From: Streptomyces sp. Alt3 | GTDB lineage: Bacteria > Actinomycetota > Actinomycetes > Streptomycetales > Streptomycetaceae | Direction of reading: 5' to 3' | NCBI RefSeq assembly: GCF_030719215.1 | Contig: NZ_CP120983.1 | Span: 8,291,600 to 8,355,599, forward strand | DNA length: 64,000 nucleotides | Part shown: positions 1 through 8,836 of the stretch, in pieces | Numbering within the stretch: position 1 is the stretch's first letter | How the letters are laid out: each line of letters starts with the position of its first letter | Position numbers and translations under genes: made by a program | Notes under the pieces: model-generated | What the model saw: only the letters and a program-made list of their open reading frames with translations | What the model was told of the DNA's origin: nothing | Database searches by the model: none

Positions 1-200
1 CGGGCCCAGCGGTGCACGCCGTGTGCGGAAGCGCCGCAGACCCAGACACGTATCTCGCTGCTGGCGTTGCCTCCCAGGACCGGCCGGTTGTTGACCAGGG
101 CGACGCGGCGGCCGAGCCGGGCCGCGGCGATGGCCGCGCAGGTCCCCGCCAATCCGCCGCCGATCACGGCGATGTCGTAATGGACCTCTTCTTCCCGCAC
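1..200 (-). CDS. FAD-dependent oxidoreductase, N-terminal part (runs off the window)
   Basis: Reading leftward from a GTG at 200, 66 codons are visible. The peptide has a dinucleotide-binding turn IAVIGGGLAG at about residues 10-19, then GGNASSEIRVW, a combination known from the FAD_oxidored family (flavoproteins often found beside carbohydrate-utilisation genes). The GTG is chosen because a strong AAGGAGG ribosome site lies at 208-214, 7 nt upstream. It is divergent from the sugar ABC operon that starts at 548, so the two probably share a control region and substrate. The reaction cannot be told from this fragment; the C-terminal part lies outside the window. Confidence 0.75.
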   Translation of the reverse strand, partial: MREEEVHYDIAVIGGGLAGTCAAIAAARLGRRVALVNNRPVLGGNASSEIRVWVCGASAHGVHRWA

Positions 201-464
201 GGTGCGGCCTCCTTGGTGTGAAGCTCGGATACTCCCCGCCGCAGCGGAGCGCTCTTGAACGTACATCACATCCATATTGTGCAACCACTGTTCAATCAAT
301 GGGATCCGCTGTAAGTTCCGGTTGCGGCCACCGACCTGGCCGTCGTGAGCCGAAGTGCAAGTTCGCGGCAGGTGGCGCGTGTTTGCCGGGCCTGAGCGGA
401 ATCGGCGATTCACCGACGAAAAGGGTTGACGCCATCGCACGATATGGAGAACGATCCCGCATGC

Positions 465-475
465 TGCAACTTGCA
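465..475. promoter_or_regulatory. Candidate operator between the divergent oxidoreductase and sugar ABC operon
   Basis: The 347-bp divergent region 201-547 holds a perfect odd palindrome, TGCAACTTGCA, 73 bp before the permease start, and a partial copy (TGCAAGTTCGC) near 357. Short TGCAA..TTGCA palindromes resemble LacI-family operators that often control Streptomyces sugar transporters. No regulator gene is in view, and no convincing -35/-10 pair was found, so this is a weak call. Confidence 0.3.
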
Positions 476-547
476 TTCAGCGCAGCAGGGGCGGCGACGT
501 TCACGCAGGGCACCGGCGCTCCCGCCACCATTTGAGAGGACAGACCC

Positions 548-1474
548 ATGAGTACGGCCGCACCTCCCCAGAAGGCGCCCCCGCCCCGCGAGCGGAGCGG
601 GGGACGGCTCTCCAACGGTGCGTTCGCCCTGCTGCTGACCGCACCGGGCCTCGCCCTGTTCGCGGCGATCATCTTCTACCCGCTGTTGTCGGCGCTGTTC
701 ACCGGCTTCTTCAAGCAGGATCTGCGGCTGCCGGGACGGGAGTTCGCCGGCCTTGACAACTTCACCTACTGGCTGGACGGAGACTTCCTCACCATCCTCG
801 AGCAGACGCTGATCTTCACCGTCGGTGCGACGCTCGTCCCCTTCGTGATCGGCTTCGCACTCGCGCTCGCGTTGAACACCGGGCTCAAGGCCAGCGGCTT
901 CCTGCGCGGCCTGTTCCTGTTCCCCTGGGTGATCCCGGGCGTGGTGGTCTCCTTCCTCTGGATGTGGATCTTCAACGCGAACTACGGGGTGCTCAACGGC
1001 GTCCTCATGGAGACCGGGATCATCGACGAGTCCGTGGCCTGGCTCGGCCGGCCCGGCACCGCGATGCTCGCCGTGATCGTCACCAAGACCTGGGCCAGCT
1101 TCCCCTGGATGATGGTGATGCTCCTGGCCGGCCTGCAGACCGTGCCCAAGGAACTGCACGAGGCGGCCTCGATGGACGGGGCCGGCTCGGTCCGGCGCTT
1201 CTTCGCCGTCACCTGGCCGCAAGTGCGCGGTGTCGCCTCGATCGTGCTCCTGCTGGAGTTCATCTGGAACTTCCAGCACTTCGACACCATCTACGTCCTC
1301 ACCGGCGGCGGACCCGCCGGCACCACCGAGACGTTCGCGACCGCCGTGTACCAGACCGCCTTCAAGGGCTTCGACATCGGCCGGGCCACCGCACTCGGCG
1401 GACTGTGGATGCTGCTCCTGCTCCTCCTCGTCGCCGCCTATCTCAGGATCACCGAGCGGAAGGGCGACGCCTGA
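548..1474 (+). CDS. Carbohydrate ABC transporter permease (MalF-like)
   Basis: The protein has 308 residues, the usual size for a MalF/UgpA-type inner-membrane permease. The first membrane segment lies at about residues 25-52 after a basic, proline-rich leader, with further hydrophobic segments to about residue 298. The EAA loop that docks the ATPase reads EAASMDGAG at about 205-213. A GAGAGGACAG ribosome site precedes the ATG. It forms the membrane channel with the next gene, whose ATG overlaps this stop (ATGA at 1472-1476), so the two are translationally coupled. The cognate ATPase is not encoded here; as in many actinobacteria a shared MsiK-type ATPase elsewhere is likely (inference). Confidence 0.93.
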   Translation: MSTAAPPQKAPPPRERSGGRLSNGAFALLLTAPGLALFAAIIFYPLLSALFTGFFKQDLRLPGREFAGLDNFTYWLDGDFLTILEQTLIFTVGATLVPFVIGFALALALNTGLKASGFLRGLFLFPWVIPGVVVSFLWMWIFNANYGVLNGVLMETGIIDESVAWLGRPGTAMLAVIVTKTWASFPWMMVMLLAGLQTVPKELHEAASMDGAGSVRRFFAVTWPQVRGVASIVLLLEFIWNFQHFDTIYVLTGGGPAGTTETFATAVYQTAFKGFDIGRATALGGLWMLLLLLLVAAYLRITERKGDA

Positions 1475-2394
1475 TGACCTCCACCACCTCCACCCCGCTG
1501 CCGGCCGTCGACCGTCCGCAGCCGTCCGCCACGCGGGGTGAGCGCGGCGCCCGCCGCCGCATCCGCAAGGACCTGCTGCGTTCGCGGATCGCCGCCTGGA
1601 GCGCGGTCGTCGTCATCGGCGCCTTCGGTCTGCTGCCGGTCTACTGGCTGCTCGTCACCGCGCTGAGCACCCCCGAGTCGACCTTCCAGTTCCCGCCGAA
1701 GCTGATACCCACCGATCTCACCCTCAGCAACTTCACGGCCCTGGCCGAGAACGACCAGCTGATCAAGTACATGATCAACTCGCTCGTCGTGGCCTCGATC
1801 ACCGCCGTGCTGAGCGTGGTCGTCGCCACCTACATGGGCTACTCGTTCTCCAAGTTCCGCTACCGGGGGCGGCGTTCGCTGATGCACCTGGTACTGGCCT
1901 CCCAGATGTTCCCCCAGGCGCTTCTCCTGGTGACGCTGTACACCGTCTTCTCCAGCTTCGGCATGCTCAACACGTACAGCGCCCTGGTGCTCTCCTTCAC
2001 CACGTTCACCATGCCGCTGTGCGTCTGGATGCTGAAGGGCATCTTCGACACCATCCCCGACGCCCTGCTGGAAGCGGCGGCCATCGACGGCGCGTCCCGG
2101 TGGCGGACGCTGCACTCCATCGTGGCGCCGCTGGCCGCGCCGGGGATGATCGCCGCCGGGCTCTTCGCCTTCGTACGCGGCTGGAACGACTTCATCTTCG
2201 CGCTGACCCTGGCAGACAAGGAGAAGCAGACCCTGCCCCCCGGGCTCGTCTCCACCTACATCGGCGAATTCCAGACCGCCTGGCCCCAGTTGATGGCTGC
2301 CTCGCTCGTGGTGTCAGTGCCTGTGATCGTCGCCTTCATGTTCCTGCAGCGCTACCTCGTCGGCGGCATGACCGCCGGTTCGGTCAAGAGCTGA
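1474..2394 (+). CDS. Carbohydrate ABC transporter permease (MalG-like)
   Basis: From the coupled ATG at 1474 the protein has 306 residues, as expected for the MalG/UgpE family. A long basic N-terminus is followed by about six membrane segments. The EAA loop reads EAAAIDGASRW, and a downstream GWNDFIFALTL segment is typical of the MalG half. An open frame continues upstream of 1474 but overlaps the first permease in another frame and is not credible. It pairs with the upstream permease and the binding protein at 2458 to import a sugar or oligosaccharide across the cytoplasmic membrane. Confidence 0.93.
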   Translation: MTSTTSTPLPAVDRPQPSATRGERGARRRIRKDLLRSRIAAWSAVVVIGAFGLLPVYWLLVTALSTPESTFQFPPKLIPTDLTLSNFTALAENDQLIKYMINSLVVASITAVLSVVVATYMGYSFSKFRYRGRRSLMHLVLASQMFPQALLLVTLYTVFSSFGMLNTYSALVLSFTTFTMPLCVWMLKGIFDTIPDALLEAAAIDGASRWRTLHSIVAPLAAPGMIAAGLFAFVRGWNDFIFALTLADKEKQTLPPGLVSTYIGEFQTAWPQLMAASLVVSVPVIVAFMFLQRYLVGGMTAGSVKS

Positions 2395-2457
2395 ACCCGC
2401 GGGTCCGGCCCGCGCCCTCACCTACCTCCCCTCCCGCACATTCCCCATGGAGAGATC

Positions 2458-3753
2458 ATGACCACCTCTGGCATCAGCCGGCGCGGCGCGCTGCGCATGT
2501 TCGGCATCGGCGCGCTCGGTGTAGCGGGCGCCGGTGTGCTCGGCGCCTGTGCGCCGTCCGGCTCGCCCTCCAACGGCGGTGACCCGAAGTCCAAGAACTT
2601 CGACTTCACCTCCTGGTCGCTCAACGAGGAAGCCGCCAAGCCCTCGATCGAGAAGATCATCGCGGCATGGGAGAAGGCCGAGAAGTCGAAGATCCGCGCT
2701 GTCTCGTACCCGTACAACGAGTACCTGAGCCAGCTCACCCTCAAGCTGGGCGGCGGTGAGACCACGGGTGCGGTGCACCTCGACATCGCCTGGCTCGCCG
2801 CGATGGCGCAGATGGGCAAGCTGGTCGACCTCGGATCGGTGGTCGGCAGGGGCGGCTACACGGACGTGGCGCTGAAGAGCGGCACGTACGACGGCAAGCA
2901 GTACGGGCTGCCGTGGAACACCGGATCGATCGGTGTGATAGCCAACTCCCAGCTCCTGGAGAAGGCCGGGATCAAGAAGCACCCCACCACCGTCGAGGAG
3001 TTCGAGGCGGCGCTGGGCGAGCTGAAGGGACTCGGGGGCGGGGTGGTGCCGTATGCCGCTGCCACCAAGGTCGCGCAGCTCAAGGACATCTTCCCGTGGA
3101 TGCAGACCTTCGGCTGCAAGATGCTCGACGGCGGGAAGGTCACGATAGGCGACGACGCCTCGGTCGACGCGGTCACCTGGTACAAGAAGCTGCATGACGA
3201 GAAGCTGATCGCCGCCGATGTGGACCGCTTCGACGCGCGCGCCCTGTTCGGGCAGGGCAAGGCGGCCTTCTACGACGACGCGATCATCGGCAAGGGTGTG
3301 ACCTCCGCCCAGTCCAAGGACAAGACGCTGGCCGACTCCATGCAGCCGATGGAGCGTCCGGTGCTCAAGGCCGGGGACACGCCGCAGGCGCTGCTGTGGG
3401 GCGGTGTGATCGCGATCGTGAACGGCAAGGGACAGGACGCGGCGACCGAGTTCGCGCTGCACACCACCACCGACCAGGCCACCACTTCCGAGTACTTCTC
3501 CGCACGCGCACTGCCGCCGTCCACCACCGCCGGTCTGGCCGCTCCCGAGGTCGCCAGGGACAGCTTCACCACGGAGTGGACCCAGAAGATCACCAGGACC
3601 GCGACCGGCAGCCCGTTCTGGCAGTTCGCGCAGAACGCCCAGATCGAGGAGGCCGTCGGCAAGCAGGTACAGGCCGTCCTTGTCGGCAAGTCGAAGCCGA
3701 AGGACGCGATGAAGCAGGCCGGCGAGGAGGTCGCCGCGCTCATCAAGCGCTGA
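2458..3753 (+). CDS. Extracellular sugar-binding lipoprotein of the ABC importer
   Basis: A 431-residue family-1 solute-binding protein. The N-terminus carries a twin-arginine motif (SRRGALRMF, residues 7-15) followed by a hydrophobic stretch and lipobox LGAC with the lipidated Cys at 31, so it is predicted to be Tat-exported and anchored to the outer face of the membrane. The rest has the conserved binding-protein layout (DIAWLAAMAQMG, YGLPWNTGSIG, AAFYDDAIIG). A GGAGAG ribosome site precedes the ATG, 64 bp after the permease stop, so it belongs to the same operon. The ligand is unknown; the adjacent secreted BNR-type enzyme suggests a polysaccharide breakdown product. Confidence 0.92.
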   Translation: MTTSGISRRGALRMFGIGALGVAGAGVLGACAPSGSPSNGGDPKSKNFDFTSWSLNEEAAKPSIEKIIAAWEKAEKSKIRAVSYPYNEYLSQLTLKLGGGETTGAVHLDIAWLAAMAQMGKLVDLGSVVGRGGYTDVALKSGTYDGKQYGLPWNTGSIGVIANSQLLEKAGIKKHPTTVEEFEAALGELKGLGGGVVPYAAATKVAQLKDIFPWMQTFGCKMLDGGKVTIGDDASVDAVTWYKKLHDEKLIAADVDRFDARALFGQGKAAFYDDAIIGKGVTSAQSKDKTLADSMQPMERPVLKAGDTPQALLWGGVIAIVNGKGQDAATEFALHTTTDQATTSEYFSARALPPSTTAGLAAPEVARDSFTTEWTQKITRTATGSPFWQFAQNAQIEEAVGKQVQAVLVGKSKPKDAMKQAGEEVAALIKR

Positions 3754-3906
3754 GGCCGAGCGCCGTGGTCCGGGCCCGGTGGGCGTCGCACGCTCTGCCG
3801 GGCCCTGCCTCGTACCCCGACCCCGCACGACGACCGCCGGCCGGCGCTCGGGCCGCTGTCGTCCGCGTCATCTCCCACGCCGCACACACCCGCGAAGGAG
3901 CTCATC

Positions 3907-5211
3907 TTGCGACGCCCCACGGTACGTACGTACACCGCCTCTGCCGCGGCTCTGGCCGCCCTCCTCCTGCCCGCCCCGGCCGCCGGGGCCGACACCGCGC
4001 AGACCACGGCCGCCGCGGCGACGGTCATCGAGAAGGTCCCCTACGCGATGGACACGTCGAACCAGGCCGCCTGGTGGACACCGGTTGCTACGTACAAGGG
4101 CCGCGGGCAGTACACGTACTTCGCCTTCAACGAGCCGGGCTCGACGGCCGCGACGCACCGGCCCGCCATCGCGCGGCGTGACCCTGACGGGGCCTGGAGC
4201 CGATTGCCGTTGCTGAACGGTGACGGGCGGCAGGCCGAGTTCCCTGACGACAACGGCCACAACCAGCCGTCGGTCGCCCGCGACGGCAGTGGTCGCCTGC
4301 ATGTCTTCGCCTCCATGCACGCCGATTCCTGGCGCTACTTCCGTTCCGGGGCCCCCGGCGGCGACGTCACCGACCATGCGTCGGAGTTGCCCGATCAGGG
4401 CGTGGGCATCACCTATCCGGTCGTCACCACCGCGCCCAACGGCGACCTGTATCTGGCCGCCCGCGTCGGGACGGGTTCCGATCAGCGTCCGGGCAAGCTG
4501 TACCGGTGGGACAACGCCAACTCCCGCTGGAGCCTCGTCACGGCCTTCGCGAGTGCCCTGTACCGTTCCGTGTACCCCGACGACATCACGGTGGACGCTT
4601 CAGGCCGTGTGCACCTGCTCTTCGAGTGGGCGAAGGCGCCGGCGACCGCGTTCCGCCACCAGCTCTCGTATCTGGGCTACGACCCGTCGACCGGCGCCTT
4701 CGCGGACAGTACGAACACGAGGGTCGCCACCCCGGTCACGCCCGCGACCTCCGACGTCGTCCAGGACCTCACCGCAGGGGAGGAGTGGAGCGCCGACAAC
4801 GCCTACACCGGTCCCGCGGTGCAGAGCGCCAAGCTCACCCTTGACGGCTCGACGCCGAAGATCGCCTACCGCTACCGTTCGGCGGACAGTGGTGGTCACT
4901 TCCGCGTGTACTACGCCTATCCGAGCGGTGGCGGCTGGGTGGGCAAGACGGTGTACGCCGGCGGGCAGACCGCGGCCGCTCTCGGTATCACCTGGGACGG
5001 GACGGACTCCAAGCGTGTGTACTACGTGACCACGTCGGGCACCGACCGGGTCTTTTCCGCGACCCAGTCGGCAGGCGGTGCCTGGATCGCGCAGTCCGCC
5101 GCGCCGGGCGTGAGCGCGGACCGGTTGGCGGTACGACGGGACTCGGACGGTCACGACGTGCTCTATCTTCCGGATACCGCACACAACACCCTCTACTACA
5201 CGACCCGCTGA
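3907..5211 (+). CDS. Secreted BNR_4-type beta-propeller protein, possible polysaccharide lyase
   Basis: A 434-residue protein from a TTG start, chosen because GAAGGAG lies just upstream (3895-3901) and the frame then gives a clean secretion signal (basic start, Ala/Leu core, cleavage near AGA-DTA at about residue 30). The mature part has propeller-like repeats rich in aromatic and Gly/Asp motifs: AWWTPVATYKG, NGHNQPSVARDGSGRLHVF, YPVVTTAPNGDLYLAAR. This matches BNR-repeat proteins of the BNR_4 type, some of which are polysaccharide lyases. Its place 153 bp behind the binding protein supports extracellular polysaccharide attack feeding the importer. The exact substrate is not deducible. Confidence 0.75.
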   Translation: MRRPTVRTYTASAAALAALLLPAPAAGADTAQTTAAAATVIEKVPYAMDTSNQAAWWTPVATYKGRGQYTYFAFNEPGSTAATHRPAIARRDPDGAWSRLPLLNGDGRQAEFPDDNGHNQPSVARDGSGRLHVFASMHADSWRYFRSGAPGGDVTDHASELPDQGVGITYPVVTTAPNGDLYLAARVGTGSDQRPGKLYRWDNANSRWSLVTAFASALYRSVYPDDITVDASGRVHLLFEWAKAPATAFRHQLSYLGYDPSTGAFADSTNTRVATPVTPATSDVVQDLTAGEEWSADNAYTGPAVQSAKLTLDGSTPKIAYRYRSADSGGHFRVYYAYPSGGGWVGKTVYAGGQTAAALGITWDGTDSKRVYYVTTSGTDRVFSATQSAGGAWIAQSAAPGVSADRLAVRRDSDGHDVLYLPDTAHNTLYYTTR

Positions 5212-5606
5212 GGGGCGCGGTGGGCTGTTCCGCTGAGACAGCGCACCGGTCGTCTCCTCGTGTTCCCGCATCGTGACCGCCGGCCTCGGGCTCGGCACGG
5301 CTGTGCCCCTCTGCCGAAGGCATGACCCGGGGTGTGCGGCCCATGCTCTTCGTCGAGGACCTGGGGTCCTGGTACGACGCGCGCAGCGAGGTCTGCTCGG
5401 TCGGCTTGGCAGTCCGAGAACTGTGTGAGCGCAAACGCACCGTCCCCGGCATCGGGTCTGCCGGGGGCCGTGCGTTTCGCATGGGGCCCGGGGCCGCGAA
5501 GCGGCTCCGCCGCGCGATCCGGCTGGTGGAGCCCCCTGCTCCGAAGCGTCCGGCGGTGTGCTGTCGATCACCGGCTGCGGGGGGCGGGATGCGTCACTGA
5601 CCGGCG

Positions 5607-5912
5607 TCAGCGGGTCTCGACGACGACCTTCTCGATCACGACGTCTTCCAGGGGGCGGTCGTTGCGGCCGGTTTCGGCGTTGGCGATGGTGTCGACGACC
5701 CTCTGGCTGGAGGTGTCGGTGACCTCGCCGAAGATGGTGTGCTTGCCGGTGAGCCACGTGGTCGGTCCGCAGGTGATGAAGAACTGGGAGCCGTTGGTGC
5801 CTGGCCCGGAGTTGGCCATGGCCAGAAGGTAGGGCTTGGTGAAGGCAAGGTCCGGGTGGAACTCGTCGGCGAACTTGTACCCGGGGCCGCCCGATCCGTT
5901 GCTCAGGGGGCG
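5607..5912 (-). pseudogene. ppiB: Cyclophilin-type peptidyl-prolyl isomerase, N-terminally truncated
   Basis: Only the C-terminal half of an actinobacterial PpiB is present: NGSGGPGYKFADEFHPDL, then LLAMANSGPGTNGSQFFIT and KHTIFGEVTD, ending about 100 codons later at 5607. The upstream half, which in PpiB carries the FHRVI and QGGDPLG parts of the active site, is absent. The frame remains open to 6218 but that extension has no cyclophilin character. The break lies near 5912. With the catalytic Arg-containing segment lost, isomerase activity is not expected. A recombination or insertion scar is likely; no transposase is seen at the break. Confidence 0.85.
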
Positions 5913-6240
5913 CACCTCTTCCCTTTGACCGTTAGCACCGACCGGACGAGAGCCAAGCCATGCCCGGGCGCACCCTCTCCCCAGCACATGCAGCGCTCGT
6001 TGCACAGGTGCATCTGGACCCCGGCCGGGGGAGGAGCCGAAGCGGCGGTCAGTCGGCTGTCGGAAGTCTCTTACCGGTGCCCGGCCTTTGTGACGGCGCG
6101 GTCCAAAAGCAGAGGAGGGAATAGCATCCGGCTCACCCGCGCCCGTCCCCGTCCACCGTGCGGTTTCCGCACGTTCCTCCAGTAACAGGTGCTCGTCCTG
6201 CGCAGCTTCCGCCACCAAATCCTACCTCTTAGCTTGTTCT

Positions 6241-6860
6241 TCAACCTCGGGACGGCTGACCAACTGCGAGGTGTCGTCGAGCGGCTGATCTCTGCCGGCC
6301 AAGGGGCAGGCCGGGGACCCGGCCATCGTGATCGTCGGCGTGGACAGCGCTCGACCCTGCGCGGACGCCGTGACTCGTACACGGGAGCTTGGACTTTTCC
6401 CGGAACCGCTGACGGCCTCGCCCCATGCGGCTGAGATCGACGAAGCGGAAGTGACGGAGCCAGCTGACGAGGACTTCTGGACTTGCGTGCGCACCGCGCT
6501 CGCCTTCACGGCAGACGTTGCTCCTTGAGGAGACCTACGTCCGCAACGCCGCACGCCGGCACCGCCTCACACCGGGGAATCTCGGCACAGTGCGCGCCGG
6601 TCTCGGCCCCCCTTGCTGACCGTTTGGCCTGACCTGACCCCGGACATCGGCGCGGTCCTTGCCGCGCTGCCCGAGGAGGGGGTAAGCGTCATGCGCGCAC
6701 GGTCCGGCGCTCGATTTCGTGTTCACGAACTGCGCCCACCAGCAGGTCCATGCCTGGTGGGGTTTACTGTTGCCGGCCGGGACGTTGGCCAGTCTTCGGG
6801 GACGTCGATCGTGACGGCGTCGTACGCGGCAGGGGGTGAAGATATACGCCCACACCACCC
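6241..6860 (+). pseudogene. Probable degraded gene of unknown identity
   Basis: No intact gene covers 5913-6906. The plus strand shows short coding-like pieces in different frames: around 6250-6300 (NLGTADQLRGVVERL), 6328-6528 (GVDSARPCADAVTRTRELG), 6525-6600 (EETYVRNAARRHRLTPGNLG) and 6613-6780 (LTVWPDLTPDIGAVLAALPE). They follow each other without a single open frame, which looks like one old gene broken by indels. I do not recognise the family. The call rests on amino-acid texture only. Confidence 0.3.
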
Positions 6861-6906
6861 GGCGGGACGAGACGGGCGTCGCGCGGCCACCTGTCGCAGC
6901 GGTCGC

Positions 6907-7245
6907 TCAGAGGTGGCCGTCCAGGAACTTCCGTACCTCGGTGCTGCTCAGGGGTCCCGTGCCGTGCGCCACTGCCTCTCCCTCCTTCAGCAGGACGTAG
7001 GACGGGGCTCCGGTGATCCCGTATCGCTCGGTTGCGGCCGGACAACGCGTGATGTCGGCGCGGACGGCCGTCAGGCGGCCCGTGTATTCGTCGGCGATGC
7101 CACCCACGACGAGGTCCATCACCCGGCAGGGCTCGATTACTTTGGGCCATGTCCCGGTGAAGTATGCGAGGACCGGGACTTCGCTCATCCCGAGAATGAA
7201 ATTGAACTCCGCGTCCTCACGAGGGCGGTGAACCCGCTTCGCCAT
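6907..7245 (-). CDS. Thioredoxin-fold protein with a disrupted CxxC site
   Basis: A 112-residue protein from an ATG at 7245 preceded by AGGAGG (7250-7255). The order of elements follows thioredoxin: LGMSEVPVLAYFTGTW, a helix, VRADITRCPAATERYGITGAPSYVLL (the cis-proline strand is GAPS) and a final helix EVRKFLDGHL. Thioredoxins have WCGPC after the first strand; here that point reads WPKVIEPCR, so the first active-site Cys is missing and only one Cys is left there. Disulfide reductase activity is therefore doubtful; a binding or chaperone-like role is possible. It stands alone. Confidence 0.75.
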   Translation of the reverse strand: MAKRVHRPREDAEFNFILGMSEVPVLAYFTGTWPKVIEPCRVMDLVVGGIADEYTGRLTAVRADITRCPAATERYGITGAPSYVLLKEGEAVAHGTGPLSSTEVRKFLDGHL

Positions 7246-7610
7246 CGAACCTCCTGATCTCACGTTCCGTCGTCCCATCCCCATCATCCCTCGGGCGGTG
7301 TGCCAGGCAGGCCCGGTCGGTCGTCCGGTCGATCTGTCGGAATGGGGCACGGAGCCGTCGCAGAGCCACGGTGGTCCCCGGCGCGAGCGGCCCGGCCCCC
7401 GGCCCTGGCGCCGCGGCCCGGCCGCCCGTCGGTCACCCAGTCGCAGCCCGCCGCGCGCCCGTAGGTCAGCCCATACCGGGGCAGTGGCTCCAAAGCAACA
7501 TGAAAGCCTTTTCTCAGGGCATAGCGGTCCGGATCGCCGGCCATACGCGCGATGAGCTTTTCGCGATTCCTGGACCGCCCGCGGACGCGGTCGTGGACGG
7601 CCGAAGTACG
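7246..7610. other. Gap between the thioredoxin-like gene and the PucR gene
   Basis: Both neighbours are on the minus strand. A minus-strand frame at about 7430-7544 reads DPDRYALRKGFHVALEP with unusually low third-position GC for this genome. It could be a small fragment of another gene, but no ribosome site or family was recognised. Nothing else is supported. Confidence 0.3.
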
Positions 7611-8750
7611 TCAGCTGACCCGAGGACCGACCGCCAGCGTCAGTTCAAGGACGCGCTGTGGCGATGCGAGATCCGGAAACAGCTCCCGCACCTGCGACAT
7701 CCGGTACCGGACTGTCTGGGGATGGACGAACAACGCCGCCGCCACCTCGTCCCGCCTGCCCTGGTGCAGCAGCCACGCCCGCAACGTCTCCTCCAGTCGC
7801 CGTGCGGTCGCGACAGGCAAGGTCCGCAACGGTGCGAGGGCCCGGGCACGCAGGTCTGCGAACGCGTCCACGTCGGCGCTCAGCACCAGCTCGGGCAGGT
7901 GGTCCTCGGTGTCGCGAATATCGGAGGAGAGGGAGCGCGCGCGTTTGGCTCGTGCGTACGAGGCGGACGCACGAGTCCATGGCCGGGCCGGGCCGACCAC
8001 GGCGGTGCGGTCGGCCAGCCGCCGCAGGAGATGTGACCGGTCGGCATCGGGGACGAGTAGCACACCGGTGGCGTCCGGCAGGTCGTCGAGGACCAGGGTG
8101 CTCGGGTCGAGCGCGCGGTATGCAGGCCGGGCCTGGGCGGAGGGCAGCAGGACCGCGGTCAGCGAGACCGGAGGCTGCCACCCGGCCCGTTGAGCAGAGG
8201 CCAGCAGCACATCCGGGCTCGCGCCGGTGAGGAGGTCGCGGGCCAGGTGTTCCAGGTGGCGCTCGTGGGCCCTGCCCCGGGCAGCCAGTTCGTCGGCGTG
8301 GCCCGCAGCGCTCGCAGCGGAGAGCTCGTCGATGTAGGCGAAGGTCAGCTCGGCGAACTTGGCGACCTCGGCTGCGGGCAGACCTGCGGGCACGGCACCC
8401 GCTGCCAGACATCGCCAGGCCACGCGGGCGCCGACGCGGTATGCGCTGAGCAGGGCGTCCATCGAACGGCCGTCGCGCACCTCGCCGCGGCCCAGCTCGT
8501 AGGCGGCGTCACCGCCGTCACCGCCTGTGGCGTTCCCGCTCGCGAGGTCCAGGTAGTGCCCCAGGGCGGTGCGGACGGCTCGGCGGATGGTGCTGCCCAT
8601 GCGGCCCGAAAGGGCGTTGGCGTAGGGAGGGATCTCGTCGATGATCGCCTGGACGACCTCGTCGGCGGTGCTCCTCAGCGCGACCCGAAGCGCTGTGACC
8701 GTCGTCTCATCCAGGGTCAGTTCGCTGGCCCTCCGGATTGCATAACTCAT
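7611..8750 (-). CDS. PucR-family transcriptional regulator
   Basis: A 379-residue cytoplasmic DNA-binding protein. The N-terminal two thirds match the sensory part common in actinobacterial PucR/CdaR regulators (AYELGRGEVRDGRSMDALLSAYR at about 86-108). The C-terminus has the PucR-type helix-turn-helix, ETLRAWLLHQGR then AALFVHPQTVRYRMSQVREL. The ATG at 8750 has GGGAA upstream. It is divergent from the ferredoxin reductase/desaturase pair that starts 87 bp away, an arrangement in which the regulator normally controls the divergent lipid-desaturation genes. The ligand is unknown. Confidence 0.92.
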   Translation of the reverse strand: MSYAIRRASELTLDETTVTALRVALRSTADEVVQAIIDEIPPYANALSGRMGSTIRRAVRTALGHYLDLASGNATGGDGGDAAYELGRGEVRDGRSMDALLSAYRVGARVAWRCLAAGAVPAGLPAAEVAKFAELTFAYIDELSAASAAGHADELAARGRAHERHLEHLARDLLTGASPDVLLASAQRAGWQPPVSLTAVLLPSAQARPAYRALDPSTLVLDDLPDATGVLLVPDADRSHLLRRLADRTAVVGPARPWTRASASYARAKRARSLSSDIRDTEDHLPELVLSADVDAFADLRARALAPLRTLPVATARRLEETLRAWLLHQGRRDEVAAALFVHPQTVRYRMSQVRELFPDLASPQRVLELTLAVGPRVS

Positions 8751-8789
8751 GTTTTGTTCCCTGCGAACAATTCAGCCGACCAGATTCAC

Positions 8790-8805
8790 GTCCTGTGGTC
8801 AGGAC
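8790..8805. promoter_or_regulatory. Candidate operator for the PucR/desaturase divergent promoter
   Basis: A perfect inverted repeat GTCCTG-TGGT-CAGGAC sits midway in the 86-bp gap between the divergent regulator (8750) and reductase (8837) starts. Its position suits binding by the adjacent PucR protein. This is inference from symmetry and location only. Confidence 0.4.
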
Positions 8806-8836
8806 TTTACGCCCTGAGGCGCATCAGGCTGAAGTC

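Noticed and set aside
410..1279. Long minus-strand open frame opposite the first permease
   Set aside because: It mirrors the GC-rich codons of a clear ABC permease and has no start signal or family likeness.
964..1473. Upstream extension of the second permease
   Set aside because: The sequence overlaps the first permease in another frame and is Arg/His-rich; the coupled ATG at 1474 is far better.
5913..6218. N-terminal part of the cyclophilin frame
   Set aside because: No cyclophilin features; the frame is open by chance upstream of the break.
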